Assembly (NCBI GenBank): GCA_016946835.1
Contig: JACVTC010000047.1
Location: 918,501-982,500, forward strand
DNA length: 64,000 nt
Reading direction: 5' to 3'
From: Neocallimastix lanati (nom. inval.)
Lineage: Eukaryota; Neocallimastigomycota; Neocallimastigomycetes; Neocallimastigales; Neocallimastigaceae
The notes below the pieces were generated by a model that worked only from the letters and a program-made list of their open reading frames with translations, was not told where the DNA came from and did no database searches. Positions 1-13,200 of the stretch are shown piece by piece (the stretch's first letter is position 1; the number at the start of each line of letters is the position of its first letter). The position numbers and the translations under genes were made by a program.

Positions 1-300
1 AATATGTATTAAATAAAAAATTAAAATAAAGTAATATAAATAAATTAGTAAATAAATAAATAAATAAAAGAAATAATGCAATTTAAAATCAAAATATTTT
101 TTATTTTTTGTTCTGATGATTTTTTAATTATAAAAATAATAAAGTTAAGAAGCAATTCTGATACAGATTCGAATGATAATTTTTTAATATAGAAAGAGTT
201 AGAAACCATAACTTAGTTTTTTAATATTTAAAAAATTTCATGAATTTTTTTTTTAATAATTATTATTAAATAAAGTTTATTCCTATTCCAAAAAATAAAG
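1..300. other. AT-rich DNA, no clear gene
   Basis: No supportable gene. A short stretch near 145-220 reads on the + strand as a Ser/Asp/Asn-rich fragment broken by stops. It may be LINE debris like that to its right, but is too short to assign. Confidence 0.4.
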
Positions 301-570
301 AGTTTAGTGGACACCAACACTATCTATTTTAAAGATGTTACTTCTAGGTTTTATTTCTTTTTTATTTGTTAGGAAGGGAAAAATTCCCGCGTAGTACAAC
401 TTGCCGAAATACATAGTATTTTTGAGCTTTTTCATTTTTTATTTTTTAATTTTTTATTTTTAATTTCAAATGTACTTTTCACCTACATGTATTTTTTAAA
501 ATAAAATTTAATAAAGTTTTGGAAGTGTATTCTCTTCCCTGTCTATAAAAAAAAAAAAAAAAAAAAAAAA
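301..570 (+). mobile_element. LINE-type retrotransposon remnant, copy 1 (3' end with poly(A))
   Basis: This is the extreme 3' end of a non-LTR retrotransposon. From about 401 to the A-run at 547-570 it is nearly the same as copy 2 (from about 1204). Both share the coding tail reading LPKYIVFLSF, the 3' UTR with its 'ttcacctacatgta' stretch, and 'ggaagtgtattctcttcc' just before the poly(A). Only the last few codons and the UTR survive, as expected for a 5'-truncated target-primed insertion. The coding part upstream of 401 carries a stop and is decayed. Family membership comes from the zinc-knuckle domain preserved in copy 2. Confidence 0.7.
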
Positions 571-719
571 TCCAAAAAATAAAAAATAAAAAATAAAAAT
601 AATAAAACATAAAAATTAGATGCGGTGTGTTGCAGTTGTTGCTATATATATATATATATAAAGTAAAAACATATAAGAAAAATAATTGTTTATTATTAAA
701 ATTTTATATATATATTTTG

Positions 720-800
<81 letters not shown>

Positions 801-829
801 GTTAGAATATATGAAATATATGAATAATT
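571..829. repeat. (TA)n and (ATT)n microsatellites
   Basis: The stretch holds a short (TA)n run at about 643-660 and an uninterrupted (ATT)n array at about 721-800, separating the two LINE tails. Its open frame encodes only poly-isoleucine and is not a gene. The second LINE copy begins directly after the array, so the array may mark its 5' truncation junction. Confidence 0.85.
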
Positions 830-1351
830 ATGCTTAATTTAAAATATCCCCAATTCAACTTAGGGATTTCGTGGATTATACGTTTACGCTGTGGTTATAA
901 ATACAATACTACTATTGCTGTTAGAATAGGTAGAATTTCAGAAGATTGTCCCAAGTCTTGCCCCTGTTGTGGCGAAGGTAATCGATCTTTTGAGCATTGG
1001 ATTTTTAAATGCGATGCTCTTGCATCTTTTAGATGGAATTCTTTAAATTTCATCAATGATCTCTATGTTTTATTCATTAGGAAGATTAGAGCGTTTATTC
1101 CTCTTTCTTCTTATGACTCTATTTCTGAATTTGAAGATTATATCAATCATTATATATACTTGTTCCTTCTTGGTTGGATTTTACTTTTAAATGAGCTATA
1201 CAGCTTGCCGAAATACATAGTATTTTTGAGCTTTTTTATTTTTTATTTTTTAACTTTTATTTTTATTTTTTAATTTCAAATGTACTTTTCACCTACATGT
1301 ATTTTTTTTATAATAAAATTATAAAGTTATGGAAGTGTATTCTCTTCCTTG

Positions 1352-1393
<42 letters not shown>
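830..1393 (+). mobile_element. LINE-type retrotransposon remnant, copy 2 (zinc-knuckle C-terminus, 3' UTR, poly(A))
   Basis: This is the 3' fragment of a non-LTR retrotransposon reverse-transcriptase polyprotein. The open frame at 830-1273 (147 codons) has the zinc-binding motif found downstream of LINE-type reverse transcriptases: CPKSCPCCGEGNRSFEHW followed by FKC (a CCHC-type knuckle, residues about 40-60). A hydrophobic C-terminus follows. It ends in a 3' UTR shared with copy 1 and a pure A-run at 1355-1393. The RT and endonuclease domains are absent, so it is a dead 5'-truncated copy. The long poly(A) suggests a fairly recent insertion. The family name is from domain recognition only; the exact clade is not determined. 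Confidence 0.75.
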
Positions 1394-1397
<4 letters not shown>

Positions 1398-1558
1398 TAA
1401 AATAATGTTTAAGTCACAATGTATTAATTATAAAAAAGCATTTAATTTAGAATAATTAAATGCCAGTAAACTCTTTATCATAAATTATAATAGTATGCTC
1501 TATATTATCATAATAATTCTAATTTTCAATTTTATAGTTAATTAAATATGCTTTATTT

Positions 1559-1560
<2 letters not shown>

Positions 1561-1596
<36 letters not shown>

Positions 1597-2500
1597 TATT
1601 CTAAAAATTCCAAAAATTGAACATAATTATGTTCTATGTACTCACTTTTTATTTTATTATAAATATCATAGAATTAATAAAAAAATAAATATTATTTGTC
1701 CATTTAGAATATAGTAATATTTTGAATAGTAATATAAATAAAAGTAATATTTAAAATAAAGTGTATAAATAAAATCAGAAAAAAGTTCATTTGCAACGAA
1801 CTTCACCTCCATATTACTTATTTCGAATTAGGGTTTGAATTGACTATCTGAAAGAAATTATAGTCTTCTCCTTCAGAGGGATAAGCCCGGCTAGCCTGGC
1901 TTTCTGCAGATAATACCAAGAATGGGGTTTTAGAATAATCTCTAGAAATGATTTGGTTATTAAACTAATCATACCATTCCTTTTTATAATTTAAATTAAT
2001 ATTGTATGTATCTCTTCCTCCAAGAAGAAATTTATATAATCGGTACCACGTCTTATATATATTTACATACTCATTATTCAGAAAATTACTTAAATTAACA
2101 CGATTTTCACCAATTTACCTATTCACTTTATTATTAATAATGATACTATTACTTTCACAATCATATTAATATTTTCTATTTTCACTATCACAATACCATT
2201 ACTATTATTAACATTATTAACAATACTATTTCTGTTGTTATTATTATTAATATTATATACATTATATACTTCGTTACTATATCAGAATCTATACTTGATT
2301 CTTCAATTTCAATATCCTTAAAATATTTCATTCAAAATTCACCGAAAAGATAGAATTTAGAAAACCAATGTTCCAATTGAGGATTACTATTTTTTCTGTA
2401 GCAACAAAGACACCGTTCTGGACAGTCGTCTTCAATAATATATATACGAGTATCTAATTTATATCCACTTCTGGCAGGAAGTACTCATCGGAATAGTACT
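1561..2500 (-). mobile_element. LINE-type retrotransposon remnant, reverse orientation
   Basis: On the minus strand, about 2490 down to 2337 encodes a decayed version of the same knuckle as copy 2: a GYKLDTRIYIIEDDCPERC block, then CC and EHWFSKF. This matches the GYKYNTTIAVR...EDCPKSCPCC...EHWIFKC order of copy 2. A second coding-like stretch lies at about 1978-1818 (minus), ending in TAA at 1818-1820 with one internal stop; it contains LSAESQASRAYPSEGEDYNF and could be the element's C-terminus or unrelated. The T-run at 1561-1589 is a poly(A) tail in this orientation and marks the probable 3' end. The piece between 1980 and 2337 shows no coding. Confidence 0.55.
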
Positions 2501-2612
2501 ATACATAAATGATTCTTATATGAGGAAATAGTAAATATGAGAAAAAAAATGAAAATATGAAAAAAAAAAAAAAAGAAAAAGATATATGGAAGAAAAATGA
2601 TACTATTTCTTA

Positions 2613-2651
<39 letters not shown>

Positions 2652-2849
2652 GTTAATAACTTTAATAAATAATTTCGATTAAAAGCAACTGCAATAAGCA
2701 ATTTTACCAAAAACATTCATTGAGTAAAGTTTAGATTATTTTACCATCTCCCTCAATGATCCTTATAGAAGGCGATTTGTCCCTGAGGAGGGGTTTATTT
2801 AATATATTTTTATCAAAAAAAGCAAATAGCAAAAAACAAACACAAGAAA

Positions 2850-2897
<48 letters not shown>

Positions 2898-3278
2898 AAA
2901 ATAATAAAAAATAATAATGTATAGATATAAATATCCTATTATATAATAAATCCATAAATATATTTCTTATTATTTTTTTCACAAAAAAGTTAATTATTAT
3001 ATTTATTTATTATTTATTTATTTATTAGTATTTTTATTCTAACTTTAGAAGTATTATATATTATTATAATTATAAATAATAAATTATATATATATAACAC
3101 AGTAATATATATTAATATAATCTAAATATAAATTACTTTTAAAAGATGTATATGAATAAAAAATTATATAATACAATATAGAATATTTCTAAATGATTAA
3201 TATATTGTTTATTTTTTATTTTATTATTATGCTTTATAAGCAATTTTTTTAAAAAAAAAAAAAAAAAAAATTATAATT
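2501..3278. other. Intergenic, homopolymer-rich
   Basis: It contains a T-run at about 2617-2644 and a long A-run at about 2851-2895. A small GC-richer island at about 2730-2800 reads plausibly in more than one frame, with no start, splice sites or homology I recognise; it could be another retrotransposon fragment. No gene is called. Confidence 0.5.
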
Positions 3279-4712
3279 TTATTCAGAAGCGGCTGGAGCA
3301 GCAGTAGCGTTAAGTGTAGCGTTAACTGCAGCAGCGTTAACAACAGCAGTGTTAGCAGTGTTGTTATTATCATTTGGTAATCTGTTACTAGCAACATTAA
3401 CATGAACACCATAGAAACCTAAAGCAACAAAATGATCTTGTAAGCCAGCTAAAGCTTCTTTACCTTCCTTTTGATTAACAAAATCAACATAAATTCTTTT
3501 ACGAAGTGGAAGATTATCTGGTAAGAACGTTGGACGAATATAAACTTCGCCAAAACCAGCGCAAGCGATTTTAATATGACTTCTCTTTGCGGTTAATGGG
3601 AGACGAGAAATACATAAAGAAATTCTTTGTTCTTTCCAGTTAGAAAGTAATGGTTCAACACGACCAAAATGAATATGTAATGTAGTACTTGGCAAAACTA
3701 ATTCATCTAATGCATATAAAGCGTTAACACCTTCTTGTGGAGTACTATAAGTAATATGAGCAGATGTTGGTGAGAAACGATGAGAAACAATTTTACCATA
3801 ATACTGGAACAAATGTTCAATAACATCTTTATCAAGTTGAGTATTTGGACTAGGAGTAACGAGAAGTCTCTTGAAAACTTTTTGAGTACGAGATATGATA
3901 TTGTAAGGAAGTGAACTGTTAAGAGAAGCAGTAATAAATGGATCTATATATATATAATAAAAACAAATTCAATAAAATTCAATAAAAATGAGAAATATAA
4001 AAAAAAAATAACAATTAATATTATATCATTATTTTTATTAGTTACATATTTATATAATATTTAAATATTTAAATATAACTAATTTTATGTATATATAATT
4101 AATAATATTATTAATTTTTTATTAACTATTACTATTTTTATTTTTGTTATATATATATACTATACTTAAAATTATTATTTTATAATAAAAGTTTATTTTT
4201 CTCTATAAACAAAAAATCCTTATATATACTTAGAAGTTTTACTTTTATGCATTATTTTTTTTTAATTTTTTTTTTAAAAAAAAAAATAATAATCCAAAAT
4301 TACCTAAATCATCGTTCCAGTGTAATTGAACAATAGTTGGCTTTTCTGGGAATAAAGATTTTCCCTTTTCATAATTAATTAAAGAGTTAACAGACTTATT
4401 GGCACAGCCTTTTTGACTGTAATCAATTTCAGCAACTTTAGTATCATTTGGAGCATTCTTAATATTGACCCCATTTAACTTTCCGAATTGAGCAAAGTAT
4501 GTAGTTAAAGCTTCAAGATCAATAGATTCTGGGAAGTTAGAAATACGAACACCAGTAGCAAAGTAATCACGTTTACCATATTGGTAACCTCTGTTACCTC
4601 CTTTTTTATTGGTTTTTGGTTTACTATTGCCATTGGTGTTATTAGAACTAGTATTAGTACTATTGTTTTGAGCTGGAGTAGTATTGTTTTCAGAATTAGT
4701 TGGGTTTTCCAT
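3279..4712 (-). CDS. RNA-binding protein with RRM domains (2 exons, 357 aa)
   Basis: Probable single-stranded RNA-binding protein. Exon 1 is 4712-4304, then a GTAATT...TAG intron, then exon 2 at 3943-3279; phases agree (409+665 nt). Residues 1-50 are Asn/Thr/Ser-rich, ending in a basic KKGGNRGYQYGKR patch. RRM1 spans about 54-131, with RNP2-like VRISNF and RNP1-like VAEIDYSQ. RRM2 spans about 163-232 (KRLLVTPS, then SAHITYSTPQEGVNAL). A third RRM-like fold spans about 243-320 (RISLCISRLP, then KRIYVDFVNQKEGKEAL). The tail is Ala/Asn-rich. The chosen start is the first ATG, ahead of the low-complexity leader. The RNP1 motifs lack the usual aromatic pair, so RNA affinity may be atypical. No specific orthologue is recognised; nuclear mRNA processing or translation are both possible. 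Confidence 0.8.
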
Positions 4713-7700
4713 GTTCTTTTTTAGAGTTGAAAAGGTTATTAAAATTAAATATTATTTTAATATATATAAGTTGTTTGAATAAGTAATATATGCCGAAGTA
4801 TATTAATATATATAAATAGAAATAAAGGTTTTAATTATATTTTCCTATATTACATGTATATATAATCAATTATCAAGGAAAAACAATAAAATATTAGTCA
4901 ATACCATATCAAGTTTTTAAAACGTAAATATATAAAAATATATATTTTATGATATAAAATTAAATAATTTTTTATATGTATATTATTTCCTTTGGAATAA
5001 TATTTTTTTTTAAAAAAAAAAAAAAAAATTCTGAAATTTGATTTCATTTTATCTAATTTTGATAATTTTTTATTCGAAAAATTTTTATATTGCAATAAAA
5101 TTAGTAAAATTGTTTATACTATTATATATATATACTAAAAAAAAAAAAAAAAAGTATTCAAACTGATATATTTATTAAAAATATTATATATTTAATAATT
5201 GTTCATCTATTTTTTTTTTTTTATTTATCTTATTTATCTTATTTATTTATTTTATATATTTATTTATTTATTTTATTTACTTAACTTTATTATTAATATT
5301 AATATTATTTTTTGTTTCTCTATTATTTTTTTAAACACTCAAAAATTTAATATGATAGTAATGAGATGGATCACTATTACTTCTATCATACATTATATAA
5401 TTATTATTTTTTTTTTAAACAAAATAAATAAAATACTGAATTATTTTATTTTTGATAAACATTGTAACAACCCAACAGAAAAATACAACTATTCTTTAAA
5501 TTAAAAATATACAGGTTAGAATTAATATTCATAATTCTTACTTTTTATTTTATTTATAAAATGAGGAAAATCTTTTATATTTTTATCTAAAAATAAAAAA
5601 GAAATTGGTTGAAGTAAATAAAAAATTATTGATAAAAAAAAGCAAAAAAGTTACTTTATTTCAAAAAGAAATAAAAATAATATTATGTATATGCAAGAGT
5701 TAATTTTATGTTTTATAATGAAGGAAAAATTAAAAATAAAAAAAAAAGTTTTATTTTATATCCTTTCAAATTGTTTAAATAATCATAATAATAATTATTA
5801 TAATAAAATTAAGATAAATCTAAAAAAAAAAAAAAAAAAAAAAAAAATTACACCTAATTTTAATTATTGATTAATTAGAATACTTTTTTAATATTAAAAT
5901 ATAATTTATATATATATTTTATTTTATTTGTATTACCTTATAAAAATGAATATTTATATTTTATTTGATAAACTGTATTGACTAATTTATAAACAACATT
6001 AATCATGAACTAATTTATATGTATTTAATTATATTGATAATATATTTTGACAAGTAAAGAAATATATGAAAAAAATCAACTTTTAATATGAAATAAAATT
6101 ACTATTTTTAATTTATGAATAAAAAAAATTTTTTTTTGAATGTATTTAAAAGGAAAAAAATTTTTTATATTACTTTTATTACTACATTAATTTTAATTAA
6201 TTATTATTATTTATTGTTATTATTATAATATGATATTTTACTAATTATTAATTTATTCATTTTTGAAAAAAAATATATTGCTATTTTAATATTTTAATAG
6301 ATTAAATAAATGATTAAATAAATTAAATAAATTATTACTTTTTTTTTTATAATTATAATAATAATGAAAATATTTCATTATTATTATAATCCTAATATTT
6401 CAATATTATGTATTTAGTATAAGTACTTTTTTATAATTACTAGTAAATGATTTATATTTTGAAAATTTAACTTTTTATTAAATATATAAATATAACTATT
6501 GTTTAATAATATATATTATATTATATTATTAGATTTTATTTTAACAGCAAAAACAAGATTATATTTATTTTTTAGATTTTATTTAAACAGAAAAAACAAG
6601 TGGAACTTAAATAAACATCCTAATGTATATCAATATTATTCATATATAGTAGATTAAAAAATTATATTTAATATACATTATCTAATAGAAAAACGGTCAA
6701 ATCACTTTGGTATTTTATTATATAATTTATTAATAAATAAAATAACTAAATATATTTAATTAGAAACTAGAATATTGAAACAAAAATCATATTTTATTTT
6801 ATTAATATTATATGAATTAAAAAATGGTTAGTTTATAAATATATTAAATGATATATATTGAGTAATTTGATATTAAAATTCCATATATAAAAAAATATTT
6901 ATTTATTATTTATTATTTATTATTGAGTGATATATAATATATTATATAATTTTTTTATTATAATAGAAATAGAAAAAGCATACATCAATAATAGAATATT
7001 TATTATGAAAAAAAAAATGTAAATAATAATATAAATAATAATAATAATAATAAGTCATAAAATAATAACAGTAATAATGATTATAAATATGAATATATAA
7101 TATAATATTTTATTTTTTATAATTACAAAAATTTAAATTATGAATTAAACTTTATAAAATCTTTAAACAATTTTAATGTAACCATTTTTTTTTTAAATGT
7201 TACATAATATCTTTATTATTATTTTAATTCTTTTTTAATTTTTTTTTTTTTTTTTAATGTTACATTATGATTTTATTATTATAATTATTATTATAAATAT
7301 TCATTATTAGAAAGGTATTACCAAGTTCAGGTACTAATCCAACATAAAATATATAAACTTTTATAATTTAGTTATTATTATATAATTATAATGAATAATT
7401 TTTGTACTATAAATATATTAACAAATAGATTAATACTATTTACTGTATAATTCTGGTTATGAATATATTCTAATCTCATTTATTTTACTTTTTACACTAA
7501 GCAATAAGAATATGATCATGGTAATTATATATAAAAAAATTTTTTTTCAAATCTTAATTTTTATTGAATTATCATTTGTTCATTTATTTAATATATATAT
7601 ATTAAATAATTTATCAAGAGATTAATAATACTTCATTCAATTACCAAATATAACCAAAAAAAATTTTTTTTCTTTTTTAGTCAAATGCATTGTCTATATA

Positions 7701-9315
7701 TATATTTAAATATTTGAATATAAATTTATTGTTTAAGCCTTATATTAATGAGTCAATTTTGTTATTTGCATTATATTTATATAATAATTCAAATATATAT
7801 AAATATATTATTAGTATTAATCAATATTAAATATTATCCTAAATGTTTTTACACATAATTCATATTTGTTCATTTTATTTAAAAATATTTTTATATAATA
7901 TAAATTATTAAGATATAAAATACTTTGTAATAATGAATTGCTATATATATCCTAATTTGTTTTATATTTATTATTTATTATTTATTATTTATTATTTATT
8001 AATAAATACTCTTTTATCATTTAACAATATTTTATATATATATATGATTAATATAAATTATTTAGATATAAAATAATTAATTATATATATCATAATTTGT
8101 TTTATTTTTTATTAATATTGATTATTGATTATTATTATATATATATATATGTATATATATATTTTTTTTGTAAAGTAAAAATCTAATTAAAAATACTTTT
8201 AAGTAATATTTTTATTAATAAAATAAATAAGTAAATAAATATATAAAAATTAAGTATAATAAACCCATACATCCTTACTTATATTTATTATATATACACA
8301 TATAAATATCTGTAATCTCTATTTTCAATATGTATATATAGTTTTTGTTATTTCAACTTATTACAAATATATGTCAAAATATATATATATATTTCTTATT
8401 ACATATAATCAAATGATTAAAAAAAAAAAAAAAAAAAAGATTTATTATAATTAATAGAATTTAAAAAAAAAAAAAAATTTTTTTTTTTTTGAATTAGAAA
8501 ATTATAAAATAAGTAATATTAATTATTATTATTATTATTAATTATTACTTAATTAACAGGTTAATAGTTTATCATAATTAATTAATAATAATAATTAATA
8601 ATAATTAATAAATATATTAATAAATTAAAAATTTATTTTATTTTTTTGTTTTTATTAATACTGTATTAAGGTGGTTTAGTTAACTATATTCGTTATTAAT
8701 CTTTCTATTTTATTTTATTTTATTTTTACTAATATTTTACTCTTTTATTTTTATTAAAATTTTATTTTATTTTAATCTTATTTTATTCAATCTGTACTTT
8801 TCTTATTTAATATTCTACTATTTATTTTATTTTATTTTAATTATCATTATATATATAGTTTATATATATATCTATTTTTTTTTCTTTCTTACTAGCTCTC
8901 TAATTTTTTTTTTTTTTTGTAAACTCTCTGAAAATAAAATTATATTAAATTTATACATAAATTTAATATTATTTCATTATTATATGTTAGTAACAGATTT
9001 ATAAAATGCATTTTCACATGATGTATTAAATATTAATAAGCCACAATATTAGTAATTATTTAATAACGTATTCTCCGCATATATAATAATTTATAGATTT
9101 ATATAAAAATATGACTATTTTACGTTTATTTTTTATTATTTATTAAAATAAAAGGATAAAAATAAAATAATCTTAAAATTTTATTCATTTATTTTATTTA
9201 TTTATTTTTTTTTTTTTTTTTATTTTTTTTTTGTATTATTTTATATTTTTTTTATTAAACTTCATTTTATAATAAAAGAAAAAAAAATTACTACAGCTTT
9301 TTCTAATTTTTCTTT

Positions 9316-9346
<31 letters not shown>

Positions 9347-10252
9347 CTTTTTTTTTTTAGCACGTATTACTTTTTCTTTTAATATAAATTATTATGAAAA
9401 TAAAACCTTTTTCTTCCTTCCTATGATTATTTTTTTTTTCCTTCTTTTTATATATATAAATTTATTTATTGATTGTATATTAAATATTATATAGTAAATG
9501 ATTATTTTGTAAATAAATATATACATAGCACGTACAACTTATATAATTATCCAAATAGAAAAATAATTAAAAGAAATTAAGAAAAACAACAATAATAATT
9601 ATTATAAATTTTAATTATTAGCATCAGCATTATAAAATAAAAATAAAAAGCCATGACAATTCTCAAATATTATTAATTTCATTTAATAAATAAATTACTA
9701 TTAAAAAAAAAATTTTTTTTCTTTCTCTTTTTTTTTTATAAATATAATACTATTAAAACTAATATTTAATAACAATTCTTAATTATATATATAATATAAA
9801 TGAAAAAAATATAAATTAAAAATATGTTGTGTGATAAAAAAAAAAAAAAAAAGATTATATATATAAAGAAATAAAGAAAAAAAAAAAAAAAAAGAGATAT
9901 AAAGTAATTATTTTAACTTTTTTTTTTTTTTTTTAATTATTTTTTTTTTATTTTTTTATTTTTTTTTTTTTAAAAAAACAATTAAAATTAATATATAAAT
10001 AATTATAAAAAAAAAATTAATATTAAAAAAATATGAATTTATAACTAATTTTAATAAAATGGTAATTGCAATTATGATTTAAAAGAAAAATATTTTTAAA
10101 AAATCATTATATATAGTAGTGTGTGTATTAATGTAAATAAAATAATATATATAAAAATCGAATTATTCTTCTAACTACTTTTTTTTAAAAAAAAAAATAA
10201 ATATATAAATATTTATATATATTACTGTTTCATTTTTTTTTAAAAAAAAAAA
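4713..10252. other. Long gene-free AT-rich intergenic region
   Basis: I see no coding exon on either strand over 5.5 kb. It holds A- and T-runs (for example about 5820-5846, 8420-8439, 9310-9358), short (TA)n tracts, a few (ATTT)n and (ATT)n clusters, and abutting A-run/T-run pairs such as about 8463-8490. The open frames here are low-complexity Ile/Phe/Tyr/Lys translations. Confidence 0.6.
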
Positions 10253-13200
10253 TTAACTGCTTCCATTATTCCAATATCCACGCATGTTATTATTTCCTTG
10301 ATAACCAGCTGTGCTTTGTAAATTATTATAATGATTATTATAATAATAATTATTTTGGGCAGTGGTTATTGGGGCAGTAACATTACCAGTACCAGATAAA
10401 GTAGTTACTTGGTATTGCTATAAAAAATTAATATTAAAGAATAGAATATAGTATATTAATAATAATAAAATTTTTAAAATTAAAATTCAAATCTTTTAAA
10501 ATATAAAAGAGTAAAATAAATACAATTTAATATATAATAAATAAGCTTACTTGTGATTTATTGTAATTATTAGAAGGAGTTTGGGTATTAGTATTAGAAG
10601 AGGTACTATTTTCCTTTTGGCCAACTTGCATTTGACCACTAGTAGTGCTAGTTTGTTGTTGTAATGAAGCATTACCTAATGAAAAGTTTTGAAAGGATTG
10701 AGCATTATTGTAAACATTCTTCATATATTCTTGATTTTGAACATCATCAATCTGAGAGTGGTACATATGATGTTGTGAGTTTGTCTGATTCATATATGGA
10801 AAACCATTAGAATTTAATTGACTAGTTGCCTTTTGATTAGTAGATGTGGTAGTAGAAACAGCTTGATTAAGTGGATGATATAAGTATGGACTCTTTTGAA
10901 CAAATGGTTGGAAAGATTGAGGATATGATTGGTTATATGAAAGTCCATATGGCATAAATTGATAATTATAGAATGGAATATTTGGATAGGCTTGTGGTTG
11001 TTGCATTTGTTGCGATACAGCAGCATGAGGTGAAGGTTGAGAAACAGTTGTAGTTGAAATATCTTGACCTTGGTATTTTGATTCTCTATTTTGATTTTGA
11101 TAATTTGGATTTTGTGCTGTACCATTATAAGTTGGATCGTAATAACCCTTCAATTAATTATATTTAATAAAATTTTTTAATAAAGAAAATTTATTAAAAT
11201 AAAATTCTTTAAATTTACAAAAAAGTATATAGAACTAATTTTTTTTTTTTTTTACAAATTTATATATTAACGTAGCTTACCATAAATCCACGAAGTTGGG
11301 GATCAGCATTATAAATATTAGTAAAATCGGGAACACCACCTAAATGACTAGCATTGTATTGAATACCTGGAATTTGTTGATTTTGGGAATAACCATAGCG
11401 ATTTAAAATATTATTAGCATTATGTGTACCATTATTAATGGCATTATTGTAATAAGCTTGTTGTTGAACTTGTGGTTGTTCAGTTTTTTGAACATTATGT
11501 GCTGGGGTATTAGCCATAACATTTGATTGAATGCTAGAGGCAGTTGTTGTAGTAGTAGTAGTAGTAGCTGGTGTAATATTAGTATTGTTAATGTTTACGT
11601 TATTAGTGTTAGCATTAGTGGCTGCATTAGTAACTGAAACGGCATTGTTTGAATTTTTGTTATGACGATTATTAGAATTTTGTTGGTAATTATTATGAGC
11701 ATTCTTAGCCGGTTTAGCTTGTTCTTGTGGCTTTTCTGGTTCTGTACTAGTTTTAACTTCAGCAACAGCAGAAGTAGATGTTGGAGTTTGAGAAGTTGTT
11801 TGTGGAGTAGTTTCTTCTTTTTTTGTTTCTGATTTATCTTCTATATCAATATTATTTGATTTTAAAGTACCAAATTGAACACCATATGTATGTCTATTAT
11901 TATTCATAGGCATTACAACTGCAACTTCTTGTTTAAGTTTCTTAGAAAGCATTGGTCTGGATTGCTTGAAACCAGGTGGAATAGAATTTTGACTATTTTG
12001 TTGTTTGGCAGTTGCCTTTTGAGTAGTAGTAGTAGTAGTATTTGAGTTAGCAGCGACATTTGAAGTTTCTGTTGCACTTACATTATCAGTAGTATTTGAA
12101 GTACTTTCAGTTTTTGGTGTAGTTGGTTTCTTGGTTTGTTTTTTATCTTCAATCTTTTCAGATGCTACTGGTTTTGGTACTTCTTTTTCCGGAGTAGCTT
12201 CAGAAGTTTCTTCTGTCTTTGGAGCTTCTTCAGTTTTTTCAATAACAGGTTCTTTCTTTTCTTTCTCTTCAACTGGTGTTTCTTCAACAGGTTTTTGTTC
12301 AACTTTTTCTTCTTTAGTTTCAACTTCTTTCTTTGGTTCTTCTACTGGTTTTGGTTTTGGTTTTGGTTGTGTTTTCTTTGGTGAAGTTGGTTTAGGGGTT
12401 GGTTTTGGAGTTGGCCTTTTTAAAAATAATAAAATATATATATTAATTAACAAACATAATTCTCAAAATAATTAAAAATCCTTTATTCATAGTTTTTTAA
12501 TATTATAATTACTTTAATATTTGAGCATAAGTTATCTTTGGTTTTGGTGGCACAACCTTCTTTTCTTCAGTTTCTTGAGCTATATTTGGTTTAGTTTGTT
12601 TTATATTACTTTCAGAAGCTGGTATATTCACTGCTGGTGGTGCAGTTACAGGTGTATTATTATTATTGTTATTATTGTTATTTTTGCTTTGTTCATGATG
12701 TGAGCCTGGTGCTCCCTTACTCCAAGCACCCTTTGGCTTCCAATTATTTTGCTTTTCATTCTTATTTTCTTTATTTTCTGACTTTGAATTTTCATTTGCT
12801 TTTTCTTTTACGATAGTATTATCAATATTAGCATTCTTCTCATGATTTCTTTTATTTTGTATTGAACCATTAGAAGTTTTATTAGTTAAACCTTGATTAC
12901 TCTGATTTCTTCCCATTGAACTGCCTATTAATTTAGTTGCAATATAATTTATATATTTTATTTTAATTTATATAACTTAATATCTAATAAAAAATAAAAG
13001 ATAAATAAGTAAAAATCATTTATACCTTTTCCACGGCCTCTACCTCCACGATTACTATATCCACCACGACCAGCCATACCGCCTTTTTAATAATTATAAT
13101 TTAATAAAAGTATTTCTCTTAGGAAGTTTATCTAAAATTTAGTAATATTAATAATTATATATCAAAAAACACTAACCACCACGGCCTCTACTACTACCTC

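Noticed and set aside
2731-2982. Minus-strand frame with a poly-Phe run and a short normal-looking C-terminus
   Set aside because: Most of it translates an A-run. The short remainder reads equally well on the plus strand and has no start or splice support.
5199-5504. 101-codon plus-strand frame
   Set aside because: Its composition is almost entirely Phe/Ile/Tyr/Leu/Asn from T-rich DNA, with no motif, splice context or neighbouring exon.
11260-12703. Open frames on the plus strand (for example at 12131-12475 and 12521-12703) across the Def1-like gene
   Set aside because: They are antisense shadows of the exons; the minus strand has consistent splice phases and recognisable domains.
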